DNA from: an uncultured Alphaproteobacteria bacterium | GTDB taxonomy: Bacteria > Pseudomonadota > Alphaproteobacteria > HIMB59 | NCBI GenBank assembly: GCA_902610255.1 | Contig: CACLUX010000001.1 | Span: 124,001 to 188,000 of the forward strand | Direction of reading: 5' to 3' | Length of the DNA stretch: 64,000 nucleotides | In this document: in pieces, positions 36,413 to 45,618 of the stretch | How the letters are laid out: each line of letters opens with the position of its first letter | Position numbering within the stretch: the first letter of the stretch is position 1 | Translations under genes and position numbers: made by a program | The notes under the pieces: generated by a model | What the model saw: the letters and a program-made list of their open reading frames with translations, nothing else | What the model was told of the DNA's origin: nothing | Database searches by the model: none

Positions 36413-37405
36413 TTAGAATGCTACTGATGTACCAAAAGCAATCGCTGAACCGTCAGCGTTTGATGCTGTGTCACCAGATAAGTTTCTAATATCTAAGTAT
36501 ACAGTTGCTCCACCACCCATAGCTCTTTCAATTGAAAGATCTGTTTGAGTTGATGACTCACTGTCAGCATCTTTTTTGTTCTGATAACCTACTGAGATAG
36601 TTGTATCAGCATCCATAGACATTACGTATGTTGCACCATAAACATCTGAGTCACCAGCTGCTGTTAAACTAGCGTGTGAGGCAAGCAATGTTTGGTTTGA
36701 GTAACCAATAGTTGCTGTTCCACCACCTATTGCTCCGCTAGCTGTAAAACCTGATGAAGATTCACCAGTGTCTGAGTCTGCAACACCGATAGTGAATGAG
36801 TAAGCACCCATTGGCATTGTAATAGAAGCAGACATCGCTGAGTCAGCACCTGAAGCGCTACTGTTTACGATACCGAAGTTGTCTGCACCATCATTAGATA
36901 CATATGAAATGTTTAATGAAGCTGCACCCATAGCTGTTGTTAACTCAGCACCAAGACCGTCATCATCTGTGAAACCAGAAGCAGCACTTGAGCTTAAGTC
37001 ACTACCATCATCTAGTGGACCGTTTACTACACCACCGATTGCACCAATTGTGTCAGAGATTTCTACGTCACCAACAACGATTGTTGCACCACCAGTTGTA
37101 AATGTTACTGCGTTTCCACCAGTAACACCTGATGGAACACTTGATGATGTTGTTTGTCCGTTAGTGTCATAGTCTTGTGATAATCCCATACTTGCTGAGA
37201 TACCAATACCACCACTTGTAGTTGTAGACATTGCGAAGTCAACAGTGTTACCAACCATTAACTCTTCGTCTCCGTTTGAATCAGCTCCACTTGTTGAAAC
37301 GTATGCAACGTTTGAAGAACCTGATACAGAGATATCTGCTTGAGCAGAAGTAGTAAATCCTACAGCTGCAGCAATTGCAGATAACGCGATTATTAGTTTT
37401 TTCAT
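36413..37405 (-). CDS. Outer-membrane porin
   Basis: 330 residues. Signal peptide of 23 residues ending in AQA, then a mature protein made of short alternating strands rich in G, S, T, A and D, ending in a C-terminal phenylalanine (AFGTSVAF) as outer-membrane barrels do. It resembles the porins abundant in marine Alphaproteobacteria and would admit small solutes. Its base composition is distinctly less AT-rich than its neighbours, as expected for a strongly expressed gene. AGGA sits about 11 nt before the start. A possible promoter (TTGTAC, 19 nt, TATTAT) is seen near 37460-37492. Confidence 0.88.
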   Translation of the reverse strand: MKKLIIALSAIAAAVGFTTSAQADISVSGSSNVAYVSTSGADSNGDEELMVGNTVDFAMSTTTSGGIGISASMGLSQDYDTNGQTTSSSVPSGVTGGNAVTFTTGGATIVVGDVEISDTIGAIGGVVNGPLDDGSDLSSSAASGFTDDDGLGAELTTAMGAASLNISYVSNDGADNFGIVNSSASGADSAMSASITMPMGAYSFTIGVADSDTGESSSGFTASGAIGGGTATIGYSNQTLLASHASLTAAGDSDVYGATYVMSMDADTTISVGYQNKKDADSESSTQTDLSIERAMGGGATVYLDIRNLSGDTASNADGSAIAFGTSVAF

Positions 37406-37519
37406 AATAATTATTCCTTTCTTAATTATTAGTTTTTAGTTTTAATTAAAACTGTGAAAATAATACTTACACAAAATGATAATGGTACAAAATTTCTAAA
37501 AAATAGAAAAATTTTGCCT

Positions 37520-37543
37520 AATTGTTGCATTTATGCAACAATT
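37520..37543 (-). terminator. Palindrome, possible terminator of the TPR-sulfotransferase gene
   Basis: AATTGTTGCAT, two bases, then ATGCAACAATT: a perfect 11-bp inverted repeat 8 nt beyond the stop at 37551. On the minus strand it is followed by a broken T-rich run (AAAATTTTTC). It could end the sulfotransferase transcript or serve as an operator for the porin downstream. Confidence 0.6.
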
Positions 37544-37550
37544 TAAAATT

Positions 37551-39143
37551 CTATAAATTTAGCCAGTAATTCCTTTGTTCTTCAAGGTTTTTAAAGAAAT
37601 CCTCTTTAAAATCTAAAAACTCCTCCTTTTTTAGAGATGAGGTATAAATATCTTGTCTAACCTGCTCTTTACTTGCTGTTTGTGCAAAATATTTTGTACG
37701 TTTAATTTTTTCATATTTACCTGGCAAATTACAGAATTCCCATATTTTTTTTGCAGTACTTTCTGTGTTAGTAACTAAATCAAGATAATCGATGTCAAGG
37801 ATATTATTATTTTTATGTTTCTTCCATTTTCCCATCACATATTCGTAATTGGCATATTCCAATGCAATTCCAAAAAAACTAGATGAATAAAATATATTAT
37901 TGACGTAATTTTGTTTAAATAAAGAAATAGCATTATCCCAAGGATCACGGTGAATGTTTATAAATTTAGCAAAGGGTAAGTTGGCACTAATAAATTTATA
38001 CCAAAGAAAATTTCCGGGCATTTTATCAACATAGAATTTTTTTCCTTGACGCTGAATATCTATTGTTTCTAAATAGCGGGTACCCAGTTTGAATAAAGCT
38101 TCATAGAAATATTTTTTATCTGTTTTCTTTGCTTCATGTTGTTTAATCATTGGGCGGCAGTTAAGATCGAAAAAAACTTTTTCACCACCAGCTATACAGT
38201 TTTCACTAGTAGCAATTATAGACTCCGTAAGAGTTGTGCCCGATCTCGGCATTCCAATTATAAATATTAAACCTTCTCCTAAATTAGAAGGAAATTTTGC
38301 AGAGAACTCATCAATTTCTTCAGAATAATTTATAACTTTTTTTACGAATTCTTGTCTTTGATATAAAGGCTCCCTTTGTAAATCAGATATAAGTTTTTTC
38401 GATTTCAAATAATATTTTTCAGACATTTGTTTATCAGTCTTTTGAAAATACTCGGCTAAGCAAAGGTATATACTTGATTTTCCCAAGTTGCGTTCAACTA
38501 AGTTAGGATTTTTTTTAAAACTTTCAAAATAGGTCTCCATGGTCTTCAAATGATTTTGAGTAATAAAACTTTTATCAATTCTTAAAAGCTTCCTAAATAT
38601 ATCTCCTAAATGAATTGTAGAATTATTTAATAGGTACTCACATACCTCCTTGTAAGATTTATTATCCCCTTTGGCAAAAAGAATATCTGTGTACAAATTT
38701 AATGTTTCAACGAAACTATAAATTTTTTTTGATTTTAGACCCCCATTTAATTCAATAGATTTTAAAATATTGGACTCTGCTTTTTTCAAATCAGGAATAT
38801 GTAAATAGCTGTGAGCGATATTATGGTAGACCTCTGATCTATCTGGATTAATGTTCATTGCAATCTTAGAATGTTTCAGCGATGATCTATAATCCTGAAC
38901 TTTATTGAAAACCTTAGATAGGTTAATATTAATATCGTAGTCATTCGATTTAATCTCATTACATTTTGTTAGATAAAACATTGCTGAATTAAATTTTTCT
39001 TGAATTACATAATTCATTGCATGAAGTTTGTTATAATCAAATGATTGAGGGTCTTTTTCTAATTCTTGATTAATGTAAAATTCAGCTTGCTGAAACTTTT
39101 TATCCCTCATTAAATTAATTATTTTTGACATAACTTGGTTCAT
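37551..39143 (-). CDS. TPR-sulfotransferase
   Basis: 530 residues. About 1-215 are TPR helices (HSKIAMNINPDRSEVYHNIA is one unit). The sulfotransferase domain starts near 290 with the PAPS 5'-phosphate loop FIIGMPRSGTTLTESI, and the 3'-phosphate motif is INIHRDPWDNAISLF. It would transfer sulfate from PAPS to a protein or glycan; the acceptor is unknown. TPR-sulfotransferases of this form are widespread in marine bacteria. It diverges, 20 nt apart, from a second protein with traces of the same fold. Confidence 0.9.
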   Translation of the reverse strand: MNQVMSKIINLMRDKKFQQAEFYINQELEKDPQSFDYNKLHAMNYVIQEKFNSAMFYLTKCNEIKSNDYDININLSKVFNKVQDYRSSLKHSKIAMNINPDRSEVYHNIAHSYLHIPDLKKAESNILKSIELNGGLKSKKIYSFVETLNLYTDILFAKGDNKSYKEVCEYLLNNSTIHLGDIFRKLLRIDKSFITQNHLKTMETYFESFKKNPNLVERNLGKSSIYLCLAEYFQKTDKQMSEKYYLKSKKLISDLQREPLYQRQEFVKKVINYSEEIDEFSAKFPSNLGEGLIFIIGMPRSGTTLTESIIATSENCIAGGEKVFFDLNCRPMIKQHEAKKTDKKYFYEALFKLGTRYLETIDIQRQGKKFYVDKMPGNFLWYKFISANLPFAKFINIHRDPWDNAISLFKQNYVNNIFYSSSFFGIALEYANYEYVMGKWKKHKNNNILDIDYLDLVTNTESTAKKIWEFCNLPGKYEKIKRTKYFAQTASKEQVRQDIYTSSLKKEEFLDFKEDFFKNLEEQRNYWLNL

Positions 39144-39163
39144 AATTTAAGCATATATAAATA

Positions 39164-40126
39164 ATGGAATTGTTAAATAAAATTAAATTAAACTATAGTT
39201 TAAAATTATTTCAAGATTATGTCTCTAATAACAAATTTGATGATGCTTATCGATTAATTGAAGATTCTAAAAAAAAAGGAGATAAAAATTTTTTTTTACT
39301 TTTAAAAAATTGCCAACAATTACTTCATGAATTACCACCAGAGTGTTACAAAAAAAAAATCATCTGGACAATTTCTTATGATACTGCAGATATATATTAC
39401 ATAAATAAGTTTCTAGATTTTTACCTACCTTTAAACTTAAATTATTCGTATCAAATACAAAACTTTGTTAGTTCACTAAATCAATTTTTTACAGGATTAA
39501 ATCCAGAGAGCCTATCTAAAGATATTGAGTTCAATGATTTTTTGAGCCAATCAAATTTTTACCAAAATTTACTTCTATTCAAATCTGATAAAGATTATCT
39601 AATTTTAGAGACTTGTGCAGCTTTCTTTGAGACAATCAATAAAACATTTTTTATTTATCCAAATATCACTTTTTGTTATTTCTATGTAATCAATAATCCA
39701 GAGAAATTAATGTTAAAATATAGACAAAAGAATAACTCTACTGAGGCATCTTACGATGAGCTTTTTAATTTTAATGATAAGCAATATTTAAATAGTGATC
39801 AAAAGGATTTGAGTTTTAAAATATATGAGAATCGAAAAAATTATAATGTAAATGTTAAATCTTGGACTGATGAGAATGTCCTAAATACATATAAAGGAAA
39901 AATTATTTATTATGAAAACTTATTAGAAAATACTACAGATGTATTGATTGAAATTATATATCACCTAAAGCAATATGGAATGAGCGTTAATATAAATATG
40001 GATGATATTCAGCGGTTCGTTTTAGATAATAAGCCAGATAAAAATATTGATGGAAACTTATCTAATAATGATAAGAAATTTTTAAATAAAAATATTGATG
40101 AAACATTACTTTTAAATAAATATTGA
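39164..40126 (+). CDS. Hypothetical protein with sulfotransferase-like C-terminal traces
   Basis: 320 residues, not confidently recognised. The C-terminal third has NVKSWTDENVLNTYKGKIIYYENLLENT followed by a helix (quoted here as SWTDE...YKGKIIYYENLL), which resembles the segment of bacterial sulfotransferases around the R-Y-E-D-L-L motif, and ETCAAFFETINK resembles an earlier block. The glycine-rich PAPS loop is missing, so it is probably not an active sulfotransferase. No signal peptide. It begins a rightward operon with the YggS-type gene (4-nt overlap) and faces the TPR-sulfotransferase. Confidence 0.5.
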   Translation: MELLNKIKLNYSLKLFQDYVSNNKFDDAYRLIEDSKKKGDKNFFLLLKNCQQLLHELPPECYKKKIIWTISYDTADIYYINKFLDFYLPLNLNYSYQIQNFVSSLNQFFTGLNPESLSKDIEFNDFLSQSNFYQNLLLFKSDKDYLILETCAAFFETINKTFFIYPNITFCYFYVINNPEKLMLKYRQKNNSTEASYDELFNFNDKQYLNSDQKDLSFKIYENRKNYNVNVKSWTDENVLNTYKGKIIYYENLLENTTDVLIEIIYHLKQYGMSVNINMDDIQRFVLDNKPDKNIDGNLSNNDKKFLNKNIDETLLLNKY

Positions 40127-40758
40127 CTATCAACAATAATAATCTGAGTGAAATAACTACTCTTTTAAACTCATACAATAATGCAAAACTCTTAATTGTT
40201 ACAAAAAATCAATCTCACGAAGATGTAAGCGTTTTAATTTCCAAAGGCTTCACATTATTTGGTGAAAATAGAGTACAAGAAGCTAAATCAAAATTCCAAT
40301 CATTAAGGACAAATAACAAAATTGACCTTCATTTAATTGGCCCCCTACAAAGCAATAAGGTAAAGATTGCTCTAAAGATCTTTGATGTTATCCAAACAAT
40401 CGATAGATATTCACTAATTGATGAAATTTCAAAGCAATTAGTTAAGTCTCCTGACATAAAGACAAAAAATTTTTTCATCCAGGTAAATATCGGTGGCGAA
40501 AAACAAAAATCGGGCGTATCAAAAAAAGAACTTTTAGATTTATATAATTATTCTATTGATAAAAAACTTAATATAGAGGGCCTAATGTGTATACCTCCAA
40601 ACATTGATGACCCTAGCGACTATTTCAGAGAAATGTTAGAAATTAGAGATAGTATTAATAAGAAATTAAAATTGAGCATGGGTATGAGCAATGATTACAA
40701 ATATGCATTAGATTTTAAGAGTGATATTATAAGAGTAGGATCATTAATTTTCTCATGA
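40123..40758 (+). CDS. YggS/PLPBP-family pyridoxal phosphate homeostasis protein
   Basis: 211 residues. PLP lysine in LLIVTKNQS near the N-terminus; FGENRVQEAKSKF, HLIGPLQSNKVK, QVNIGGEKQKSGVS and the C-terminal SMGMSNDY are diagnostic. It buffers free PLP and has no known catalysis. The start is a TTG that overlaps the previous stop (TTGA); the next residues TINNNNLSEI lead into the usual first helix. Overlaps the LolA-like gene by 4 nt. Confidence 0.93.
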   Translation: MTINNNNLSEITTLLNSYNNAKLLIVTKNQSHEDVSVLISKGFTLFGENRVQEAKSKFQSLRTNNKIDLHLIGPLQSNKVKIALKIFDVIQTIDRYSLIDEISKQLVKSPDIKTKNFFIQVNIGGEKQKSGVSKKELLDLYNYSIDKKLNIEGLMCIPPNIDDPSDYFREMLEIRDSINKKLKLSMGMSNDYKYALDFKSDIIRVGSLIFS

Positions 40759-41237
40759 GATATTTATTTATATTTATCCTTTGCTTTTCTATAAAAAATG
40801 TATCAGCTTTGGAATTATCATGTTCATTTGAAGAAGTTCACCAAAATGGAGAGTCACATCAAGGAGTATTTCTTATAAAAGATAATAAATTTAGATATCA
40901 ATACTTTTCTCATAATTTATACACGATTATACACAAAGAAAATTTTTTTTTTTACATAGAGAATAGAGATCAAACCAAATTTTTTAAAATTAATGAAAAC
41001 ACTGATACACTAGAAATTATACTAAAAATTATAAATGATTTCCCTTATGTAAAAAATGAATATTTTTTTAAAGACTCCATCATAAAGGTTGAATATAGTA
41101 GCCAAGAAAAAATCATTAAGAGAATAATAATTTTGTCTGATTTACAAAATATGAGTATTTATCTAAATGATTGTAAGGATGTTGATTTAAAAGATATTTA
41201 TTTTTCTTGGAGCCCTTTTTGGGACTATAATCCATAA
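40755..41237 (+). CDS. LolA-like periplasmic lipoprotein carrier
   Basis: 160 residues with a signal peptide (MRYLFIFILCFSIKNVSA). The mature part has the LolA look of repeated strands: SHQGVFLIKDNKFRYQY corresponds to the family G-x-F-x-L-x-R-P-G-K-x-R-x-x-Y block. In Alphaproteobacteria lolA lies next to ftsK, as it does here one gene away. It is shorter than usual (about 200) and has lost part of the C-terminal lid. It would ferry lipoproteins to the outer membrane. Confidence 0.55.
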   Translation: MRYLFIFILCFSIKNVSALELSCSFEEVHQNGESHQGVFLIKDNKFRYQYFSHNLYTIIHKENFFFYIENRDQTKFFKINENTDTLEIILKIINDFPYVKNEYFFKDSIIKVEYSSQEKIIKRIIILSDLQNMSIYLNDCKDVDLKDIYFSWSPFWDYNP

Positions 41238-41768
41238 ATGATTAATATTATTTGTCATGATGATTTTTTAAATAAAAGTATTGTAAGTCTAATAGATCAA
41301 AAAAAATTTTTTTTGAAGAAAAATTATTCTAATAAGTTTTTTTTTCAACTTAAATTTTTTCAAGAAGAGGATTATTTATATTGCTCTATTGATGATGAAA
41401 AAATAAAATTTAAATTACCGGGAAGCTTTGATGAGATTTTTGAAAAAATTTTTGATTTTGTATCAAATAAATATATTCATTTAAATAATTTTAAATATTA
41501 TCCATTCAAACAATTAATGAAGGACGATAAAAAAAACACTCTTTTCAGTGAGATTCAAAATAAAATAATGATACATTTACTTCTTAATTTAGATAAAGGC
41601 GTTGAAAAAATTGAACTAATAAAAAATATTTGGCCAAAAGACAAGGACATATTTCTTAACAAATTAGATACTCATTTAACAAATTTAAAAAATCAGATTT
41701 ACAACGACTTAAGTTTTGATTTAAAATTCTCATCAAATTCTGGAATATTAAAGTTAAGAATTAATTAA
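41238..41768 (+). CDS. Winged-helix (OmpR-type) DNA-binding domain protein
   Basis: 176 residues. Residues about 100-176 fit the OmpR-type winged helix: a helix (IQNKIMIHLLLNL), then IELIKNIWP (as in the family K-x-x-L-L-x-x-V-W), the recognition helix LDTHLTNLKNQI and a C-terminal hairpin GILKLRIN. The first 100 residues do not show a receiver signature (no conserved acidic pocket), so this is not a normal response regulator. The gene follows the LolA-like gene with no gap. It may regulate neighbours; the target is unknown. Confidence 0.6.
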   Translation: MINIICHDDFLNKSIVSLIDQKKFFLKKNYSNKFFFQLKFFQEEDYLYCSIDDEKIKFKLPGSFDEIFEKIFDFVSNKYIHLNNFKYYPFKQLMKDDKKNTLFSEIQNKIMIHLLLNLDKGVEKIELIKNIWPKDKDIFLNKLDTHLTNLKNQIYNDLSFDLKFSSNSGILKLRIN

Positions 41769-43826
41769 GATTTCTCTTTTGCCAGTGTGATTTGGTTGAG
41801 AAACAACTCCTCGTTGTTCTAGCGCCTCCATTATTCTAGCAGCTTTGTTATATCCAATTTGAAAATTCCTTTGAAGAAAGCTCGTTGACGCTTTGTTTGT
41901 TGATTTTATGAGATCAATTGCCTGAGAAATAAGGGCCTCGTCTTCTTCGCTCAAAGAGTCAAAATTTTCGTTGTTATTTTTGATAATTTCTTCTAGTTCG
42001 TCAAGATATTTTACTTTTTGTTTTCTTTTTATCTCATTGATGAGTTTATAAACCTCATTATCAGAAATAAAAGCAGATTGATATCTAATAATATTACCTC
42101 CATTTTTTGACATTAACATATCTCCATTCCCAAGTAATTGTTCAGCACCAATTTCTCCAAGAACAGTTCTACTATCGTATTTACTAGCCACTTGAAAACT
42201 TATTCTAGATGGAAAATTTGCCTTAATACTGCCAGTAATAATGTCCACACTTGGGCGCTGAGTAGCCATTACTAAATGTATACCGCATGCTCTTGCCATT
42301 TGAGCTAATCTTTGAACATAGTGCTCAACTTCTTTTCCTGCGGTCATCATTAAGTCTGCCATCTCATCGATAAAAACAACAATGTATGGCAATTTTTCTA
42401 TAGATTTTTGATTATACCCTTCAAGAGCTCTTGTGTTTTCTTCATTCATAAGAGAGTATCTTCTTTCCATTTCTTTACATACCCATTTTAATGCCAGTAT
42501 TGCTTTTTTTGGTTCAGTGACTACAGGTGTTAGTAAATGTGCAATATCATTATAAACACTCAATTCAAGCATTTTTGGATCAATAAGAATTAATCTTAAT
42601 TCCTCTGGAGAAAATTTATAAAGTATACTTGTAAGTAAAGTATTTATAAAAACAGATTTACCTGAGCCTGTAGTACCAGCCACTAAAAGATGTGGTGTTT
42701 TACTTAAATCAATTACTTCTATTTTTCCAGATATATCTTTCCCGATGCATAAAGGTATCTTCAGTAAACTATTTTTAAAATTGTCGTCACTTAGAAGCTC
42801 TTTTATTGTTACTGTTTCTCTTTTCTCGTTTGGCACTTCCACACCCAAATATTGTGTACCATAAATTTGAGATATTCGAACAGCTCCAACTCCCATGCTT
42901 CTAGATATATCATCAGCAAGATTTATGATCGTATTTATTTTTATTCCAGCTGCAGGTAAAATTTCAAATAATGTTATAACTGGCCCGAGCTTTACATTAA
43001 TTACCTGTATATCAATATTAAAATCCCTAAACACTCTCTCCAACAGTTCAGAGTTAGATTTAATTTTATCCTTGTCGGTTTTATTATCTTTTAAAACATT
43101 GTTAGTATCTAAAATTTCCAATGATGGTGAAAAATATTTTGATTCTGATTCTTCATTTTCAACGTCTTCTTCATTCACGTCTTCCCTAATTAAATTATAA
43201 TCATCTCTGGACATATTAATTATTGGATCTTTTTTAATTTTAGCGCTGGGTGTTTCATAAGTATTATTTTTTTTAAAAAAGTACGTAATATTTATTCTTG
43301 GTTTCTTTAATAGATAAATAATATTCTGCGAACTAAAATAAATTATTAATCCGATTACAGACAATAAATAATTGACATAGCCAATGTTATGTAATGAATT
43401 AAGTATCTCAGCAAATACCCCCCAAATTTCTAATGAATCTATAAATGGTAATTTAAAATCCTGATAAATTAATGTTTGAGGTATTAATACAAGACTTAAA
43501 AAGAAACTTATTAACCTAATAAATATATATTTAGGTCTTTTATTAATAAAAACCAAAAACGAATAAATAAAAAAAAATATTATTATTAAGTAACCTAATA
43601 TACCAAAAGTATAAAAAATTAAACTTGCATAGTAAGAACCAAAATCTCCTAACAAATTTTGAGAGTTAAAACTTGTTCTTGTAAGAAATGAATTATCATC
43701 TATATCAAACGTAAATAAAGCAGCGGCTGATAAAATTGATATTAATAGAAGCAAAAAAGCGTATGTATAATTTATAAATAATGCAAATTTGTCTTTAAAT
43801 ATTTCAGGAATATATTTACTTTTCAT
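41754..43826 (-). CDS. ftsK: DNA translocase FtsK
   Basis: 690 residues. Four N-terminal membrane segments (to about 170), a short acidic linker, then the motor with Walker A AGTTGSGKSVFIN and Walker B IVVFIDEMADLM, and a C-terminal gamma winged helix (IGYNKAARIMEALEQRGVV) that reads polar DNA signals. It pumps chromosomes through the division septum. The linker is short, as in small genomes. It converges with the winged-helix gene (15-nt overlap) and diverges from ubiH (27 nt). Confidence 0.97.
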   Translation of the reverse strand: MKSKYIPEIFKDKFALFINYTYAFLLLLISILSAAALFTFDIDDNSFLTRTSFNSQNLLGDFGSYYASLIFYTFGILGYLIIIFFFIYSFLVFINKRPKYIFIRLISFFLSLVLIPQTLIYQDFKLPFIDSLEIWGVFAEILNSLHNIGYVNYLLSVIGLIIYFSSQNIIYLLKKPRINITYFFKKNNTYETPSAKIKKDPIINMSRDDYNLIREDVNEEDVENEESESKYFSPSLEILDTNNVLKDNKTDKDKIKSNSELLERVFRDFNIDIQVINVKLGPVITLFEILPAAGIKINTIINLADDISRSMGVGAVRISQIYGTQYLGVEVPNEKRETVTIKELLSDDNFKNSLLKIPLCIGKDISGKIEVIDLSKTPHLLVAGTTGSGKSVFINTLLTSILYKFSPEELRLILIDPKMLELSVYNDIAHLLTPVVTEPKKAILALKWVCKEMERRYSLMNEENTRALEGYNQKSIEKLPYIVVFIDEMADLMMTAGKEVEHYVQRLAQMARACGIHLVMATQRPSVDIITGSIKANFPSRISFQVASKYDSRTVLGEIGAEQLLGNGDMLMSKNGGNIIRYQSAFISDNEVYKLINEIKRKQKVKYLDELEEIIKNNNENFDSLSEEDEALISQAIDLIKSTNKASTSFLQRNFQIGYNKAARIMEALEQRGVVSQPNHTGKREILINS

Positions 43827-43853
43827 TATTTAAATTTAAATATATGCGTCTTA

Positions 43854-44975
43854 ATGAAAAATAAAATCTTTAAATATGATTTTTTAATTGTAGGTGCTGG
43901 TCTAATTGGCGCTCTTACTGCCTTTGCTTTACATAAAAAGAATTATAAAGTTTTAGTCATTGATAAAAATAATGACATATTAAAAGATGAAAGAACTTTA
44001 GCAGTTAACGCAAATTCAAAGGAATTTTTAGAGCATCTAGGCATTTGGGCTAATTTTTCTTCAAAACCTCAAATAATAAAAAAAATTGTTATTAAAGACA
44101 ATATAAACCCCACACCGCTTTTATTTATCAATAAAAATGAACCAATGGGTAATGTTATATTTAACAGAGAGTTACACGAAATTGTAAGAAAAAAATTATT
44201 GAATTTAAAAGTGTTGAAGACAAATATAGATCTTGATATTGATCACATCAGGCTATCTAAAAAATTAAAAATAAATAAAAAGACTTACTCTTTTAAAAAA
44301 ATTATAATTAGTATTGGTAAAAATATAAACTTAAAGACTGGACAAAAGAGTTTAATTTTTGATAGTGGGTACTATTCTCATGTAGGTTTTTTTATTCATA
44401 AAAATGACCACAAAAATACTGCCTATGAAATTTTCAAAAAAGATGGTCCACTTGCAGTTTTGCCATCTCCTTATTTTAATAAAAAAAAATCTACATTTAT
44501 TTACTCAAGTAACAAAAAAATCTCAAATGCTGAAATACACTCCATGATTAAAAAAGATTTTAGACTTTCACATGGCAGTATAGTCTTTGATAAAACAATA
44601 TATAAATATCCTGTAATTCCACATTTAAAAAAATATGATAAAAATTTTATATATACAGGGGACACTTTGAGGTCAATTCATCCAGTTGCTGGTCAAGGAT
44701 GGAATTTAGGAATTAAAGATATTCAAACACTATGTAAGTTAACCGAGCAATATCAATTAGATGATAAATCTTTCAACTCGGTTTATTATGCTAGAAGAAT
44801 GATTGAAAGCATAATATATCTTGGTTTTACCTCTTTGATAAATTATGCATATGAAAATCCACAGCCAATCAGTAAAAGCATTTTAAAGGTTGGATACAAA
44901 GGGCTAATAAATTTCAAATTTTTAAGGGAAATTTTTATTAAACAAGCAATGGGAAGAATTAATTTAATTGATTAG
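43854..44975 (+). CDS. UbiH/COQ6-type FAD monooxygenase
   Basis: 373 residues. FAD-binding GAGLIGALTAFAL at the N-terminus, and the second FAD motif GDTLRSIHPVAGQGWNLGIKD near 280-300, which is diagnostic of ubiquinone-ring hydroxylases. It would hydroxylate the ring during ubiquinone synthesis; which position is not clear. Slightly shorter than the usual 390-400. The 3' end overlaps the LON-domain gene by 17 nt. Confidence 0.9.
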   Translation: MKNKIFKYDFLIVGAGLIGALTAFALHKKNYKVLVIDKNNDILKDERTLAVNANSKEFLEHLGIWANFSSKPQIIKKIVIKDNINPTPLLFINKNEPMGNVIFNRELHEIVRKKLLNLKVLKTNIDLDIDHIRLSKKLKINKKTYSFKKIIISIGKNINLKTGQKSLIFDSGYYSHVGFFIHKNDHKNTAYEIFKKDGPLAVLPSPYFNKKKSTFIYSSNKKISNAEIHSMIKKDFRLSHGSIVFDKTIYKYPVIPHLKKYDKNFIYTGDTLRSIHPVAGQGWNLGIKDIQTLCKLTEQYQLDDKSFNSVYYARRMIESIIYLGFTSLINYAYENPQPISKSILKVGYKGLINFKFLREIFIKQAMGRINLID

Positions 44976-45618
44976 TATTATTATTGCTCACAACCTGGAA
45001 TGTATTTAAATCAAGAATAGAATTTATCGTATTGATTCTTGAGGAAATATTTGGAGACTCCAGAATTGCTTGTTTATCGATTTTGTTAAATGGAGCAAGC
45101 ATAGCTAATGTTGATAAGAGCTGTAAATTTGAAGTTTCAGCAAGTACTTCCTTATCAATATCCAATTTTTTCATTTTAAAAAAATTTGTATATTTTTGTA
45201 TTAGTTTAGTCCTATCTATATTTGGTTCCATATTTCTTAGGTCATCGAGATAATCATTACAGTCAATTGAAGCTTGGTAATATCCTTTAGCGTTGAGATT
45301 TCTCTCATGTAATACAAATCTGCAAACACCCTCAAGATTAAGAACAAGCCTGTAATCAGGTGTTTCTATATAAGAAGTTATTTTCCCAATGCAGCCCATT
45401 TGAAAAAGCTCATTATTATTATTTTTTGGTTGAATAATTCCAATCATTCGATTGTTTTTAAGACTGTCTAAAGTCATTTTAATATATCTTTCTTCAAAAA
45501 TATTTAGTGGTAGCTTACCAAAGGGTAAAAGTAAAACATTATCGAGAGGAAAAATTGGTATTGATTTTGGCAAAGACTTAGCATTCACCTCAAAAAGTTG
45601 TTTAATTTTTTCATCCAT
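44959..45618 (-). CDS. LON substrate-binding-domain protein
   Basis: 219 residues of the stand-alone LON N-domain (PF02190). It opens with IPIFPLDNVLLLPFGKLPLNIFE, quoted in part, and has GIIQPK and IGKITSYIE later. There is no ATPase or protease domain. Such proteins often follow thioredoxin-TPR genes in this class, and here the ATG shares one base with the stop of that gene. The role is unclear, possibly substrate recognition. Confidence 0.92.
   Translation of the reverse strand: MDEKIKQLFEVNAKSLPKSIPIFPLDNVLLLPFGKLPLNIFEERYIKMTLDSLKNNRMIGIIQPKNNNNELFQMGCIGKITSYIETPDYRLVLNLEGVCRFVLHERNLNAKGYYQASIDCNDYLDDLRNMEPNIDRTKLIQKYTNFFKMKKLDIDKEVLAETSNLQLLSTLAMLAPFNKIDKQAILESPNISSRINTINSILDLNTFQVVSNNNTNQLN

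Noticed and set aside
36879-37172. Open frame of 97 codons antisense to the porin
   Set aside because: It mirrors the porin's low-complexity, GC-richer coding sequence and has no start signal or homology.
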